This document shows, piece after piece, positions 1-9,289 of a DNA stretch of 64,000 nucleotides; within the stretch, counting starts at the first letter, position 1; every line of letters starts with the position of its first letter. The notes beneath the pieces were generated by a model that was not told where the DNA came from, did not search any database, and worked only from the letters and a program-made list of their open reading frames with translations. The translations under genes were made by a program, and so were the position numbers. The stretch spans positions 37,120 to 101,119 of the forward strand of contig PCBK01000110.1 in assembly GCA_002731275.1 (NCBI GenBank), given 5' to 3'. The stretch comes from Deltaproteobacteria bacterium (GTDB lineage: Bacteria; Myxococcota_C; UBA6777).

Positions 1-2606
1 TGTTCGCGAATCAGCGCGTCAATGTTCCCCTTGTGTGTGGTCTCTTTCTCTCGAAGCTCAAGCAGTTCTCTCGCGGCCTCCGGCGAAAACCCATCAAGGC
101 GCATCGTACGTGTGGGATCATCCAGGTCGACCTGTGGTAACAACCGCGCACGGTAAAGTTGCCTTTGTAACTCCACATGTGAAGCATCGGAAAGTCTCAC
201 ATACCCCTGCAAACAATCCTCTACCAGCTCATCACAGCTCCCTTTGTGAGCCAATCTCATGATGGCACTCGTCCGTAACGCCCCATCCATCGCCTGCGCA
301 AGGAGGTCCCTTCGGCGTGGTGTGGTCTCCTCACAATAAGCCTTCAGTAAGACAGCCCCGTAGGCTTCTCCAGCCGACTGCTCTAGAGCCAATTTGAGCA
401 GGGAACGAAAAGAAACGTTGTCATGGTAAGCCAGCCAAAAGACGAGAGACTCGACGGATTGACCCGAACCGACTTCAGCCAGAGCGATGGCGGCTTCTTT
501 CTTCACTGCCATGGATGGGTGTTGTAGGGCTTGTGTTGCGTAAGATTCAGCCCACCGGGCTTGAAAGACACCAAGCGCTCGCAACGCTTGCGTGACGATT
601 CGGGGTTCAGTGTCTTGTGTCAGTTGACAGAGAGAGAGCTCAAGCCCGCGTGCTTCTTCGCCACCTTCGATAATCGCCTCAAGCGCTGCCCGCTGGACGT
701 TTGTGTGAGAATGACGCCAATACGGTTCGATCAAGCGCAACACCACACCAGTCGGCTGATGACGAACAAAGACTTCGAGGAGCGCGACAGTCATCGCCGC
801 AGAAGGCTGTTCATACAACCAATCGAGCACAAACAACCACAGTAGATCTTTGCCCGTCTCTGGACTCTCATGATGCCAACGTCTCACAGACCAACCATTC
901 TGAATGAGTGAACGACCATACCGAAAGATCATCTGTTCAAGCTCAGGGATACACACACGCTTGATAGAAAAATCTCCCTCCAAGGCTTTCTTGACGTAAG
1001 ACGCAAAGATACCCCGAAATAACGTCTCTACTTCCTTGAGATAGTGTCTTTCGCCTGACTTACAAAACACACGAAGGCGCTCCATCGGCGTGATCTTGTC
1101 GTCTTCGTGCTCCTCCCAAGATTGTTCTAAGACAGCCTGCGCAACTTCGTCTCTTCGCGCTTGTGGAAGGAATGGACGAAACAACCCCATCTCCGTCGGA
1201 CCAAATCGCTCAATCCAACCCCGATACAGTTGTCCTCGGTCCTCACAAAGAGACCAGAGAGTCGACATTCCAAGCCTGCGAAGTGAACGAGGTCGTGTCT
1301 CTTCGTCGATATAATGCTTGAGTAATGTCGCGCTCTCCTCACCTCCTTTCAGACGTAAGAGCAACATCACCTCACGCGGCAGCTCGTCCAGCCACTTTGT
1401 GCACGTTGAGACGTCGACAAAGAATGGGTGACGAGCTGCCACATCCAAAAAAGCCTTTGCGAGTTCAACATCGCAGATAGATGACAGAGAGTTTGCGAGA
1501 AAAGATGGGATCGAGGCATCGATCTGTTCGGTGAGTAAAGCAACTCGACGTTTCCAGCGAGGATCATGGAGGGGAAGAGTCATCAGCTCCTCAAGGGCTG
1601 CCTTTCTCGCGATATACATCACGCGGTTCCACGCCTCCGGCTCCCAAAGCGTATAGAGGTCGAAGAACGTGAGCATATCCGTCAGGTGTTCCTCTCGTAA
1701 AAACACGCCATGACGATGCGCTTCAAGCAAGAAGGATTTCGCCGCAGCCGCGTACACAAGGGGTTCATCAAGCGCCAGTGTGAGCACAAAAGAGAGGTCT
1801 TCATCTTGGGCAAAGGCACCCGCGGAGCGCACGACACAAGCGCGTACCACGTCATCTACATCATCGTACATGACCTCCCTCAGTAAGGAGCCAAGCCGCA
1901 ACGCACAGCACACCTGAACAGCAGCCTCTACGACCTTCTGCGAGGGATCTGAGAGCGCAGTCTTCAACACACTGTCACGGAGCTTTTGGGCCTTAGTAGA
2001 GAGACCAACAAGCCATCCCCTTGAGAGCAATGAGATAGCTCTTTTTCGGATGGAGACCTTCTCATCTGTCAGCAAGGGTGTCAGACACGCAAACGCTTCA
2101 TCGACGTGTATCCCCAAGCCAATGACAGCCTCTTCCAGTTGTTCGAGGGCGAACACACGCAGACGGGGTTCATCTGCCCTGACACAGCGTAACAGGATGG
2201 CTTCAGGCGCAAAAACAGACGCAATGGACCAACCTGTGACAACCCGTAGCAGGGTTTGCTCTTCCCAGGTCTCCAATGTCTCCAGATCCACTTTTGTCAA
2301 CAACAACCGGAGCCATCGGAGCCGAAGTGCCCAAGGCAAAGAATCAATGTCTTCTGGGATCTGTAGTTGATTGGGTGGACACACCTCCGCAACCTGTACC
2401 AACGCCAGATTGACCTCCGAAGAGAGGCGTCCAATCGATGATGGGATGGTGTCAACGATTGTCTCCAGTAATTCGGGTTGGTGGCATTGAGGGATCAACA
2501 GACGAAGCGCTTCGAGCTGTTCAAGCGCTTCATCATCCGGAGTGTTCGATAGCTTTGAGAGTGTATGGAGTAGGGGCTGAAGCTGTGTGGATATTGGTGT
2601 ATGCAT
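1..2606 (-). CDS. Large HEAT-like helical-repeat protein, 3' end outside the window
   Basis: One frame stays open from an ATG at 2606 to the left edge, at least 868 codons without a stop, so the C-terminus is missing. I see no signal peptide, membrane segment or catalytic motif. The translation is rich in Leu, Ala, Glu and Arg and made of paired short helices, for example stretches beginning DEKVSIRKRAISLLSR, DPSQKVVEAAVQVCCALR and HPSMAVKKEAAIALAEVG. The last is close to a HEAT/armadillo-like repeat (Pro then Val then Ala-rich helix). Such solenoids normally act as protein-binding scaffolds; the partner is unknown. The start is uncertain: an ATG at 2620 is in another frame and stops early, and the Shine-Dalgarno before 2606 is weak. 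The gene is divergent from the metal-efflux operon, with repeat cluster A in between. The frame is well supported; the function is only a fold-level inference. Confidence 0.8.
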   Translation of the reverse strand, partial: MHTPISTQLQPLLHTLSKLSNTPDDEALEQLEALRLLIPQCHQPELLETIVDTIPSSIGRLSSEVNLALVQVAEVCPPNQLQIPEDIDSLPWALRLRWLRLLLTKVDLETLETWEEQTLLRVVTGWSIASVFAPEAILLRCVRADEPRLRVFALEQLEEAVIGLGIHVDEAFACLTPLLTDEKVSIRKRAISLLSRGWLVGLSTKAQKLRDSVLKTALSDPSQKVVEAAVQVCCALRLGSLLREVMYDDVDDVVRACVVRSAGAFAQDEDLSFVLTLALDEPLVYAAAAKSFLLEAHRHGVFLREEHLTDMLTFFDLYTLWEPEAWNRVMYIARKAALEELMTLPLHDPRWKRRVALLTEQIDASIPSFLANSLSSICDVELAKAFLDVAARHPFFVDVSTCTKWLDELPREVMLLLRLKGGEESATLLKHYIDEETRPRSLRRLGMSTLWSLCEDRGQLYRGWIERFGPTEMGLFRPFLPQARRDEVAQAVLEQSWEEHEDDKITPMERLRVFCKSGERHYLKEVETLFRGIFASYVKKALEGDFSIKRVCIPELEQMIFRYGRSLIQNGWSVRRWHHESPETGKDLLWLFVLDWLYEQPSAAMTVALLEVFVRHQPTGVVLRLIEPYWRHSHTNVQRAALEAIIEGGEEARGLELSLCQLTQDTEPRIVTQALRALGVFQARWAESYATQALQHPSMAVKKEAAIALAEVGSGQSVESLVFWLAYHDNVSFRSLLKLALEQSAGEAYGAVLLKAYCEETTPRRRDLLAQAMDGALRTSAIMRLAHKGSCDELVEDCLQGYVRLSDASHVELQRQLYRARLLPQVDLDDPTRTMRLDGFSPEAARELLELREKETTHKGNIDALIRE

Positions 2607-2748
2607 TCTTGAACCTCATGTGTACAGGAAGGGCTTTGCAGGTGAGTGTCCTTCACATAAGGACATTGTACACGCTCTTATTGTTCGGAAAAACTTATCT
2701 GGCTGCTTTCTTTTTGGGGATGATTTTTTTGGGCGATCCCTTATATAC

Positions 2749-2980
2749 GGGCGAGTTTCCACTCGCCCTTACTGCCGCGCTTCGCTTGCCCTTGCTTTGG
2801 GCAAGTTGCCACTTGCCCCTTCTTCTCTTCTGCCGCGCTTCGCTTGCCCCTGCTTTGGGCAAGTTGCCACTTGCCCCTTCTTCTCTTCTGCCGCGCTTCG
2901 CTTGCCCCTTCTAACGGGGATGCACGGGCATCCCCTGGCGCGCTTCGCTTGCCTTCCCCTCCTGATGACGCCTTCGGCGT
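2749..2980. repeat. Composite palindromic repeat cluster A
   Basis: Short palindromes follow one another. Two copies of a 20-bp element GGGCAAGT-N4-ACTTGCCC lie at 2799-2818 and 2857-2876. A GC variant, GGGCGAGT-N4-ACTCGCCC, lies at 2749-2768. A second element, GGGGATGC-N4-GCATCCCC, is at 2916-2935, and a terminal ACGCC-TTC-GGCGT hairpin is at 2968-2980. They are joined by a spacer containing CTGCCGCGCTTCGCTTGCC. The stretch has few stop codons and gives spurious open frames on both strands. The same modules in the same order occur at 10511-10809 and 12763-13026. The rest of 2607-3080 holds nothing else I recognise. Confidence 0.85.
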
Positions 2981-3080
2981 GTGGATGATGAAATGCAATC
3001 CCCAAGGTCTTTGGCCTTTCAAAAAGCAATCCGATGAGGGAAAAATAAGACAGTAAAAACAAGCTCCTTCAACATTGCGC

Positions 3081-3111
3081 TTGACCTTGTACCTCACTAC
3101 AGGGTTACGCT
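3081..3111 (+). promoter_or_regulatory. MerR-family metal-responsive promoter of the efflux operon
   Basis: A -35 box TTGACC (3081-3086) and a -10 box TACGCT (3106-3111) are separated by 19 bp, the over-long spacing typical of MerR-family promoters. The spacer holds an 8-6-8 dyad: ACCTTGTA (3084-3091), then CCTCAC, then TACAGGGT (3098-3105), with seven of eight positions matching. The half site resembles CadR/PbrR/ZntR operators. It lies about 35 bp before the first gene of a czc-type operon. No merR-type gene is in the window, so the regulator would act in trans. The sequence match is direct; the metal specificity is inferred. Confidence 0.75.
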
Positions 3112-3144
3112 CTGTGGTGGATATGAACAGGATTGGATCAACAC

Positions 3145-3471
3145 ATGCGCTTCATCAAACAAATCATCATTCGACTTATCGCGATCGGCTTTTTGATACA
3201 AAGCCTCGGCGCATTGTGTGATGATTGTATGTTCACACCTGTCACCGCATCTTGCCAACACGTCTCCCCAGATCTAGGGCAAGAACACTCACACTCTCCA
3301 GACGCACCCGAGCCATGCACAAGCAGCCTTTGCAGTCTTTGCGGCTGCGCCATCCCCTGCTCCTCTTGTGCGTCCTCACATCCAATACAACCCACACCAC
3401 CTCCCCCCTTTGTCAACTCGCTATACAAAGATGCCCCCACAAACTCACTCTTCCGACCTCCCCAAGTATAA
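3145..3471 (+). CDS. Small exported Cys/His-rich protein at the head of the metal-efflux operon
   Basis: A 108-residue protein starts MRFIKQIIIRLIAIGF with a basic start and a hydrophobic segment ending near SLGALC, consistent with export to the periplasm. The mature part has about ten cysteines in CxxC-like spacing (CDDC, CSLCGC, CSSC) plus HEHSHS-type histidines, which suggests binding of soft or borderline metal ions. It is the first gene after the MerR-type promoter and precedes the czcC-like gene by about 140 bp, the place occupied by czcI in some Cupriavidus czc operons. I do not see clear sequence identity to CzcI, so this is an analogy by position. A TTG at 3133 could also start it, but the ATG at 3145 begins exactly at the signal-peptide-like segment. 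Confidence 0.65.
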   Translation: MRFIKQIIIRLIAIGFLIQSLGALCDDCMFTPVTASCQHVSPDLGQEHSHSPDAPEPCTSSLCSLCGCAIPCSSCASSHPIQPTPPPPFVNSLYKDAPTNSLFRPPQV

Positions 3472-3554
3472 GAGCATAGGTTCTCCCACAAAACATCCAC
3501 AAAACCCTCTCAGCCCGAGCAAGAACTCGTAGTTCTACCACTGCTTGACGTTCA

Positions 3555-3573
3555 CCCCACAGCAGTCGTGGGG
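3555..3573 (+). other. Stem-loop between the Cys-rich gene and the czcC-like gene
   Basis: CCCCAC (3555-3560) and GTGGGG (3568-3573) form a six-pair GC-rich stem with a seven-base loop, about 40 bases upstream of the next start codon. It has no T-run, so it is more likely an RNA-processing or translation-modulating hairpin within the operon transcript than a terminator. Confidence 0.4.
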
Positions 3574-3614
3574 ATAGAGAGGGTCCACATGCTCTTTACA
3601 AAAAGGAGTTGCAC

Positions 3615-4913
3615 ATGTGTATGCACACTCATCGGGTTGTATGGATCGCCCTATCTATCCTATCGACCACATCGTTCGCACAGGCGAATGAACATCATCG
3701 CTCAAGCACACTCTCGTATCGACAAGATATCATACGATTCGCCCTAAAGAACAACCGCGCACTGCAGGTCTTTGAGACCCAAATCCAACAAGCAGATGCA
3801 CGACGAAAAGGCACCAAGATCTTTCCGACAAACCCCGTCCTCTCAGGTGGTGGAGGAACACAAACACCAGCGTCAGGAACGACATCTCTCCTTCCACGTG
3901 TCGAAGCCAATCTCTCGTGGGCCTTTCCCATCGGTGGACGATGGAACAAGGCACAAACCCTCGCGACACAGCGACTCACATGGATGAAGCAGCAACGCAC
4001 GTGGAGAAGGCTTCAGCTCTCACTCAATGTCCATCTCATGCTCAATCGTATCGCGATCAACTGGCACATACGCCAAAAAAGACAGGCGATGGTGTCATTC
4101 TTCCAAACCTTAGAGCGCTACACAAAGCAAAGACTCCAACATGGCGACGCCATCCAATTGGATCTACAGCTCGCACAAAACGCACGACTCCAAGCAGAAC
4201 AAGCAGCTTTGCTCGCAACACTTCGCCACAAACAACTGCGCCAAACACTCAAACAACTGATCGGATGGGACGCCACAAAGCCGCTCACCTGGAACATTCG
4301 GCAGATCCCCACGCCGCAAAAGCTGCCACCTCTCAAAACATTATTACAACGCATCAACAAACGACACCCTCTCCTCATGCTCGCCCACAGCACAATCGTA
4401 CAGGCGAAGGCATCACTCGGACTCTCAAAATCCCGCGCGATCCCCGATCTAACGGTCTCACTCGGATACGCACTAGAAGACAACAACCACGTCTTTCGAG
4501 GAGGACTCTCCATCCCATTGCCGCTCTTTTGGCGAAACCAAGGGAACATCGGACAGGCACATGCGCGCATCAGGCAAGCCACACTCTCCCTAAAAAGACA
4601 ACAATTCATTCTCCAACAACAGCTCAAACAGAGCTACATGCGCTACTCCATGAACAAACGAATGAACCGCCTCTTTCAAAAACGCCTGCAGACCACCAAG
4701 AGCAACGAGAAGCTACTCAAGGGCGGAATCAAACAGGGCGGAATCTCCATCATGAAGCTGCTCACGACACAAAAAAGCATCCTGCAAAACCACTTGCAGT
4801 CACTTAAGAATATGCAAAAAACACACGACAACTACATCAAACTTCATCAGGCAACAGGCACACTGCCAAGGTACAAGTCCACCCAAAAAAACAAGCCTGA
4901 AGGGGAGCAATAA
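3615..4913 (+). CDS. czcC: CzcC-like outer-membrane factor of a heavy-metal RND exporter
   Basis: A TolC-family outer-membrane channel subunit (432 residues, normal for CzcC/CusC) that would pass metal ions from the CzcA pump through the outer membrane. The ATG at 3615 is preceded by AAAGGAG seven bases upstream; an in-frame TTG at 3609 is too close to that site. A signal peptide ends around FAQA (residues 20-25). The body shows the two-fold repeated long-helix architecture of outer-membrane efflux proteins, with many Gln/Arg/Lys-rich helices, a Pro/Gly-rich strand region near residues 60-90 and another around residues 280-300. The czcB-like gene follows after two bases, so the two are translated from one message. 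The family assignment rests on architecture and operon context; the transported metal cannot be read from this subunit. Confidence 0.85.
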   Translation: MCMHTHRVVWIALSILSTTSFAQANEHHRSSTLSYRQDIIRFALKNNRALQVFETQIQQADARRKGTKIFPTNPVLSGGGGTQTPASGTTSLLPRVEANLSWAFPIGGRWNKAQTLATQRLTWMKQQRTWRRLQLSLNVHLMLNRIAINWHIRQKRQAMVSFFQTLERYTKQRLQHGDAIQLDLQLAQNARLQAEQAALLATLRHKQLRQTLKQLIGWDATKPLTWNIRQIPTPQKLPPLKTLLQRINKRHPLLMLAHSTIVQAKASLGLSKSRAIPDLTVSLGYALEDNNHVFRGGLSIPLPLFWRNQGNIGQAHARIRQATLSLKRQQFILQQQLKQSYMRYSMNKRMNRLFQKRLQTTKSNEKLLKGGIKQGGISIMKLLTTQKSILQNHLQSLKNMQKTHDNYIKLHQATGTLPRYKSTQKNKPEGEQ

Positions 4914-4915
4914 AG

Positions 4916-6169
4916 ATGCAACCTCAAAACATAACGCTTACATCGACAAAATACACACTCCGGCACCTGCTTCTGTTTCTCTTCGCATGTGTCGGTATCT
5001 TCGCGCTCGCTGGATGTGAAGAACGTAATAATGACCACGACCACAAAACACACAAAGAAGACAAACACGAAGAGAAAGGTCACGACGAACACAAAGGCGA
5101 GATCACTCTCCACAAGGAGGCGTTGAAACAGATCGCCCTGACCACCTATACCTTGCGCGCCAAAAGCAACCCAACCCAAGAGGTCGCGGCAGTAGGAAGG
5201 ATTAGCCTTCCACCTTCCACACTCAGTCAGGTCGGCTCTCGTGTCGAAGGTCGCCTGCTCAAGTGGTACGTCAAGCTCGGACAAAAGGTGAAGAAGGGAC
5301 AGTCCCTCGCCCTCCTCGACAGCCCAACAGCGGGCCGCGCAAGAGCCACTTACTTGCGCGCCAAAGCGCTGTACAAGTTGACGGATACGGAGTACCAACG
5401 CACGACGCGCCTAAAGAAAATCGGCCTCGCCTCATCACGACAACGACTCGCCGCAAGAATGGCACGGGAAAAAGCACGCATCAACGTCCGCTCAGCACAA
5501 ACACAACTCCATATCCTCGGCATCGCGACACCGACCAACACGACACAAAAGATCTCTGGACGCTTTATCCTCCGCGCACCCAAAGCCGGTGAAATCTCCA
5601 GACTCAACAAAACACTCGGCGCATGGGTTCATCCACAACATACACTCCTCCACATCGAAGATCGACGAAAGGTGTGGGCCTTACTCGAAGTCTATGCTCG
5701 CGATGTCCCTTACATTCACGTCGGACAATCAGTGCATATCTATGGACCCGGCATCCAATCTCACCGCAAAGGTCGTGTCGAGTATCTCTCCAGTCGATTC
5801 GACAGAGGTGCACGTACACTTGAAGCGCGTGTCTCTCTTCCCAACCCAAAAGGGACACTACGCCCCAACCAATTTGTCTACGCACTTATCGATGGAAATG
5901 AAAAGAAAACGACCTCAAACACCAAACAACTTCTGCTCCCAGAAGACGCCATCCAGCGACTTGGACAAAGACATATTGCCTTTATCGTAGGGGATGAACT
6001 AGGCCACTTCACAGCCAAAACAGTCGTGACTGTCGAAGCACCAGGAGGTCAGGTCCGCGTCCTGTATGGACTCAAAGAGGGCGATAAAGTCGTCGTCAAA
6101 GGTTCATTCATACTCAAATCAGAGCTGCTACGTTCCTCCCTGGAAGGTGGTCATGGACACGCCCACTGA
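4916..6169 (+). CDS. czcB: CzcB-like periplasmic adaptor lipoprotein with a His-rich segment
   Basis: Membrane-fusion subunit of the metal RND pump, 417 residues. The ATG at 4916 follows AGGGGAG by eight bases. The N-terminus has a lipoprotein signal ending LAGC (Cys near residue 35), so the protein is probably anchored to the inner-membrane outer face. A run of about 25 residues (roughly 38-62) is dominated by His, Asp, Glu and Lys (for example HDHKTHKEDKHEEKGHDEH), a plausible metal-collecting tail like those of CzcB/CusB relatives. It is followed by a barrel-sandwich half motif (GQKVKKGQSLALLDSP), a helical hairpin and a C-terminal beta-barrel/membrane-proximal domain ending in His (GGHGHAH). 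The czcA-like gene starts 12 bases downstream. The adaptor family is clear; the His-rich function is inferred. Confidence 0.9.
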   Translation: MQPQNITLTSTKYTLRHLLLFLFACVGIFALAGCEERNNDHDHKTHKEDKHEEKGHDEHKGEITLHKEALKQIALTTYTLRAKSNPTQEVAAVGRISLPPSTLSQVGSRVEGRLLKWYVKLGQKVKKGQSLALLDSPTAGRARATYLRAKALYKLTDTEYQRTTRLKKIGLASSRQRLAARMAREKARINVRSAQTQLHILGIATPTNTTQKISGRFILRAPKAGEISRLNKTLGAWVHPQHTLLHIEDRRKVWALLEVYARDVPYIHVGQSVHIYGPGIQSHRKGRVEYLSSRFDRGARTLEARVSLPNPKGTLRPNQFVYALIDGNEKKTTSNTKQLLLPEDAIQRLGQRHIAFIVGDELGHFTAKTVVTVEAPGGQVRVLYGLKEGDKVVVKGSFILKSELLRSSLEGGHGHAH

Positions 6170-6181
6170 CAGGAGAGAATC

Positions 6182-9100
6182 ATGCTGAATACATTGATCG
6201 ATAGTGCTCTTGAACACCGTCTCCTCGTCCTGATCTTTACGGGACTGATCATCGTCGGTGGCTGGCAATCATTTCAACAACTTCCTGTCGACGCAGTCCC
6301 CGACCTGACGAACGCTCAAGTGCAGGTCTTAACAAAACTTCCAGGACTCGCGCCCACAGAGGTCGAAAAATTCGTCACATTCCCCATTGAGCAAGCGATG
6401 TCAGGGATCCCAAAGCTCCAACAGTTGCGCTCAATGAGTCAGTTTGGTCTGTCCTTTGTCACCATCGTCTTCGAAGAAGGAACGGATATCGACTGGGCAC
6501 GAATCCAAGTCTCACAACGTCTCGCGGTCGCAAGAGAGGATATCCCCAAAGGCTTGGGGACACCACTGATGGGACCGATGACGACAGGGCTTGGAGAGAT
6601 CTTTCAGTTCGAGTTAAAGAGCAAAACCCACTCCCCCATGCAGCTACGAAGCATCCTCGATTGGTACGTCGCCCCACCCTTGCGGCTCGTCAAAGGCGTC
6701 GTCGAGGTCAATTCATTTGGAGGCAAACTGAAGACCTTTGAGATCCAGCTCGATGCGCGAAAACTCCAACAGTACAAGCTCTCCGTTGAAGAGGTCTACA
6801 ACGCCCTCAGTCGAGGCCACCTCAACGTTGGAGGCGGGTATATTACCAAAGCAGGTGAGCAGTATATCGTCCGTGGCGAAGGACTACTCAAGACACGCGA
6901 AGATATCGAAGCCATCCCGATCAAGACCGCTGCCCATGGCACCCCTGTCTACATCAGGAACATCGCGAATGTGCGCTTTGCCCCGATGATTCGGCAGGGA
7001 GCCGTCACACGAGATGGCCGTGGTGAGGCGGTCACAGCGACCATCATGATGCTACAAGGTGCCAACGCCGCCGATGTCATCCAGCGCGTTAAGAAGACCC
7101 TCAAGACCCTCAAAACAGGACTCCCGAAAGGTGTCACTGTCGACGTCTTTTACGACCGCTCTGCGTTGGTCAAGAGAACATTGCGCACGGTCGGCTATAA
7201 CCTCCTTGAAGGCGGCTTGCTCGTCATCATCATTCTCTTTTTGTTACTCGGTGATCTGCGAGGGGGTGTTCTCGTCGCGATGACGATCCCATTGTCGATG
7301 CTCTTCGCGTTTATTTGTATGAGATGGACAGGGATGAGCGGGAATATGATGAGCCTCGGTGCGATCGACTTTGGCATCATCGTGGATAGCTCCGTTGTGG
7401 TGATTGAACACATTGTCTTGGTCTTTGGTACAGCCCACGTCATCGAAGGCACACGGACAGATCGTGTCAAAGCTGCTGCCCACGAAGTCGCACGCCCTAT
7501 CATCTTCTCAGTCATGATTATCATGATCGTGTACCTCCCCATCCTCACCTTACAGGGGACTGAAGGAAAACTCTTTCGCCCGATGGCCTGGGTCTTACTC
7601 TTCGCCCTTGCGGGTGCCTTACTCTTCAGCCTGACGCTGATGCCTGTGCTCGCGACCTACGTGTTTCCAGATACAATCGAAAGTCAAGAGACGTTCTTGA
7701 TGCGCTTTTTCCGCTGGCTCTACACGCCTCTTTTGTCGTTGGTCCTGCGCTTTCGCATCGTCACAATGGCAGGTGCTGTGGTTGTCTTTTTCGTGAGCGT
7801 TTGGGTTGTGTCTGGGATGGGTGCCAACTTTATGCCCAAACTCGATGAAGGGATGATCGCGATGCAGGCGAACCGATTGCCTTCTGTCTCTCTCGAAGAA
7901 TCGATCCGCCACACGACTCGTATTGAGCGCGTTTTAAAGCAGCTCCCGGAGATCACCTCTGTGATCTCCAAAACCGGTCGGGCAGAGGTCGCAACGGACC
8001 CAATGGGGGTGTTCTTCTCGGATATCTATATTACCTTGAAGCCAAAGGCACAATGGCGATCCGGGTTGACAAACGAGACACTCGTCAAAGAGATGCAAGC
8101 GCTCCTCAAACGACAAAGTCCAGCCAACAATTACTCATTCAGCCAACCCATCGCCTTGCGCACAGCCGAATTGCTCTCTGGTGTACGTGCAGACGTCGCC
8201 CTCAAAATCTTTGGGGATGACCTCAAACAACTGCCAAAGAGCGCAAACGCGATCGCCTCCATTCTACGTAAGATCCCAGGCGCAGGTGATGTCCTCGTCG
8301 AACCGAGTATCGGGCTTCCATACCTTCGCATTGTGCTCAACAGAAAAGAGATCTCCAGACATGGGCTCTCGGACAAACAGGTTCTCGATACCATCGAGGC
8401 CATTGGAGGTAAGACCGTTGGGATGATCTTCGAAAAAGAGAAGCGTTTTGCGTTGCGTGTACGATTTCAAAAGCGGGATAGAGAGCGTTTGGCCGCGATT
8501 CGCCGCCTTCCAATCAAGACGGCGAGTGGCCAATCTTTGCCACTTGGTCAGCTCGCCCACATCTGGTTTGAAGACGGCCCTCTCCAGATCCAGCGAGAAC
8601 AAGGACGTCGGCGCGTGACCATCCAGCTCAATGTGCGCGGTCGGGATCTGGCGTCTTTCATCGCAGAAGCCAAAACGCGCGTCAACAAAGCCATTCAAGA
8701 GAAAACCATCTCCTTCCCAGAGGGTGGATTTCTTACTTGGGGAGGACAATTTGAACAGCTTGAGAGTGCCTCTAAGAGGCTCTTGTTTGTCGTCCCTCTC
8801 GCACTTTTGTTGATCTTTGTCTTGTTACAAATGACCTTCAACTCCGTGCGTATGAGTATGTTGATCTACCTAAATGTACCATTCGCAGTAAGCGGTGGGA
8901 TCTTCGCGTTGTGGATACGAGGGATGGCCCTCAGTATCAGCGCAGCCGTCGGATTTATTGCCCTATCAGGAATCGCCGTCATGAACGGTGTCTTGCTGAT
9001 CAGCGCGATCCGCCAAAGACAATCCACAGGAGAGCGACAAACAGAGGCGATCAAAGAAGGCGCGATGTTGCGGTTGCGTCCTGTGTTGATGACAGCTCTC

Positions 9101-9289
9101 ACGGACGCCATTGGCTTTGTCCCGATGGCGCTCTCAGCCTCAGCCGGCGCAGAAGTCCAGCGCCCACTCGCGACCGTTGTCATTGGAGGGATCTTCACAT
9201 CAACCATCCTCACATTGCTCGTGCTGCCAGCCGTTTACAGCAAGTGGGGTCTACAAACGGACACTGACACATCGAGGAGCACACAATGA
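6182..9289 (+). CDS. czcA: CzcA-family heavy-metal RND transporter (HME)
   Basis: Proton-driven cation pump of the inner membrane, 1035 residues as expected for CzcA/CusA. The RND layout is clear: a first membrane helix with LLVLIFTGLIIVGG, porter domains, a membrane block, a second large periplasmic region and a final membrane block. The signature GAIDFGIIVDSSVVVIEH at about residues 394-411 carries the Asp and Glu of the proton relay (D397, D403, E410). It matches the HME subgroup DFGxxVDGxVVxxEN except that Gly-Ala is Ser-Ser. GAGDVLVEPSIGLPYLRI and the FEQL motif of the docking region are also visible. AGGAGAG precedes the ATG at 6182. The gene ends in an ATGA overlap with a 33-codon reading frame. 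The exact metal (Zn/Co/Cd versus Cu/Ag) is not certain from the sequence. Confidence 0.95.
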   Translation: MLNTLIDSALEHRLLVLIFTGLIIVGGWQSFQQLPVDAVPDLTNAQVQVLTKLPGLAPTEVEKFVTFPIEQAMSGIPKLQQLRSMSQFGLSFVTIVFEEGTDIDWARIQVSQRLAVAREDIPKGLGTPLMGPMTTGLGEIFQFELKSKTHSPMQLRSILDWYVAPPLRLVKGVVEVNSFGGKLKTFEIQLDARKLQQYKLSVEEVYNALSRGHLNVGGGYITKAGEQYIVRGEGLLKTREDIEAIPIKTAAHGTPVYIRNIANVRFAPMIRQGAVTRDGRGEAVTATIMMLQGANAADVIQRVKKTLKTLKTGLPKGVTVDVFYDRSALVKRTLRTVGYNLLEGGLLVIIILFLLLGDLRGGVLVAMTIPLSMLFAFICMRWTGMSGNMMSLGAIDFGIIVDSSVVVIEHIVLVFGTAHVIEGTRTDRVKAAAHEVARPIIFSVMIIMIVYLPILTLQGTEGKLFRPMAWVLLFALAGALLFSLTLMPVLATYVFPDTIESQETFLMRFFRWLYTPLLSLVLRFRIVTMAGAVVVFFVSVWVVSGMGANFMPKLDEGMIAMQANRLPSVSLEESIRHTTRIERVLKQLPEITSVISKTGRAEVATDPMGVFFSDIYITLKPKAQWRSGLTNETLVKEMQALLKRQSPANNYSFSQPIALRTAELLSGVRADVALKIFGDDLKQLPKSANAIASILRKIPGAGDVLVEPSIGLPYLRIVLNRKEISRHGLSDKQVLDTIEAIGGKTVGMIFEKEKRFALRVRFQKRDRERLAAIRRLPIKTASGQSLPLGQLAHIWFEDGPLQIQREQGRRRVTIQLNVRGRDLASFIAEAKTRVNKAIQEKTISFPEGGFLTWGGQFEQLESASKRLLFVVPLALLLIFVLLQMTFNSVRMSMLIYLNVPFAVSGGIFALWIRGMALSISAAVGFIALSGIAVMNGVLLISAIRQRQSTGERQTEAIKEGAMLRLRPVLMTALTDAIGFVPMALSASAGAEVQRPLATVVIGGIFTSTILTLLVLPAVYSKWGLQTDTDTSRSTQ

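Noticed and set aside
2438..3062. Several open frames of 97-158 codons with GKLPLAPSS- or GQVATCPK-like repeats
   Set aside because: They exist because the palindromic repeats lack stop codons; both strands and several frames are open and none has a ribosome-binding site with a protein-like sequence.
3917..4807. 296-codon frame inside the czcC-like gene
   Set aside because: Shifted frame of a well-supported gene; Thr/His/Arg-rich composition is the usual result of reading a coding sequence out of frame.
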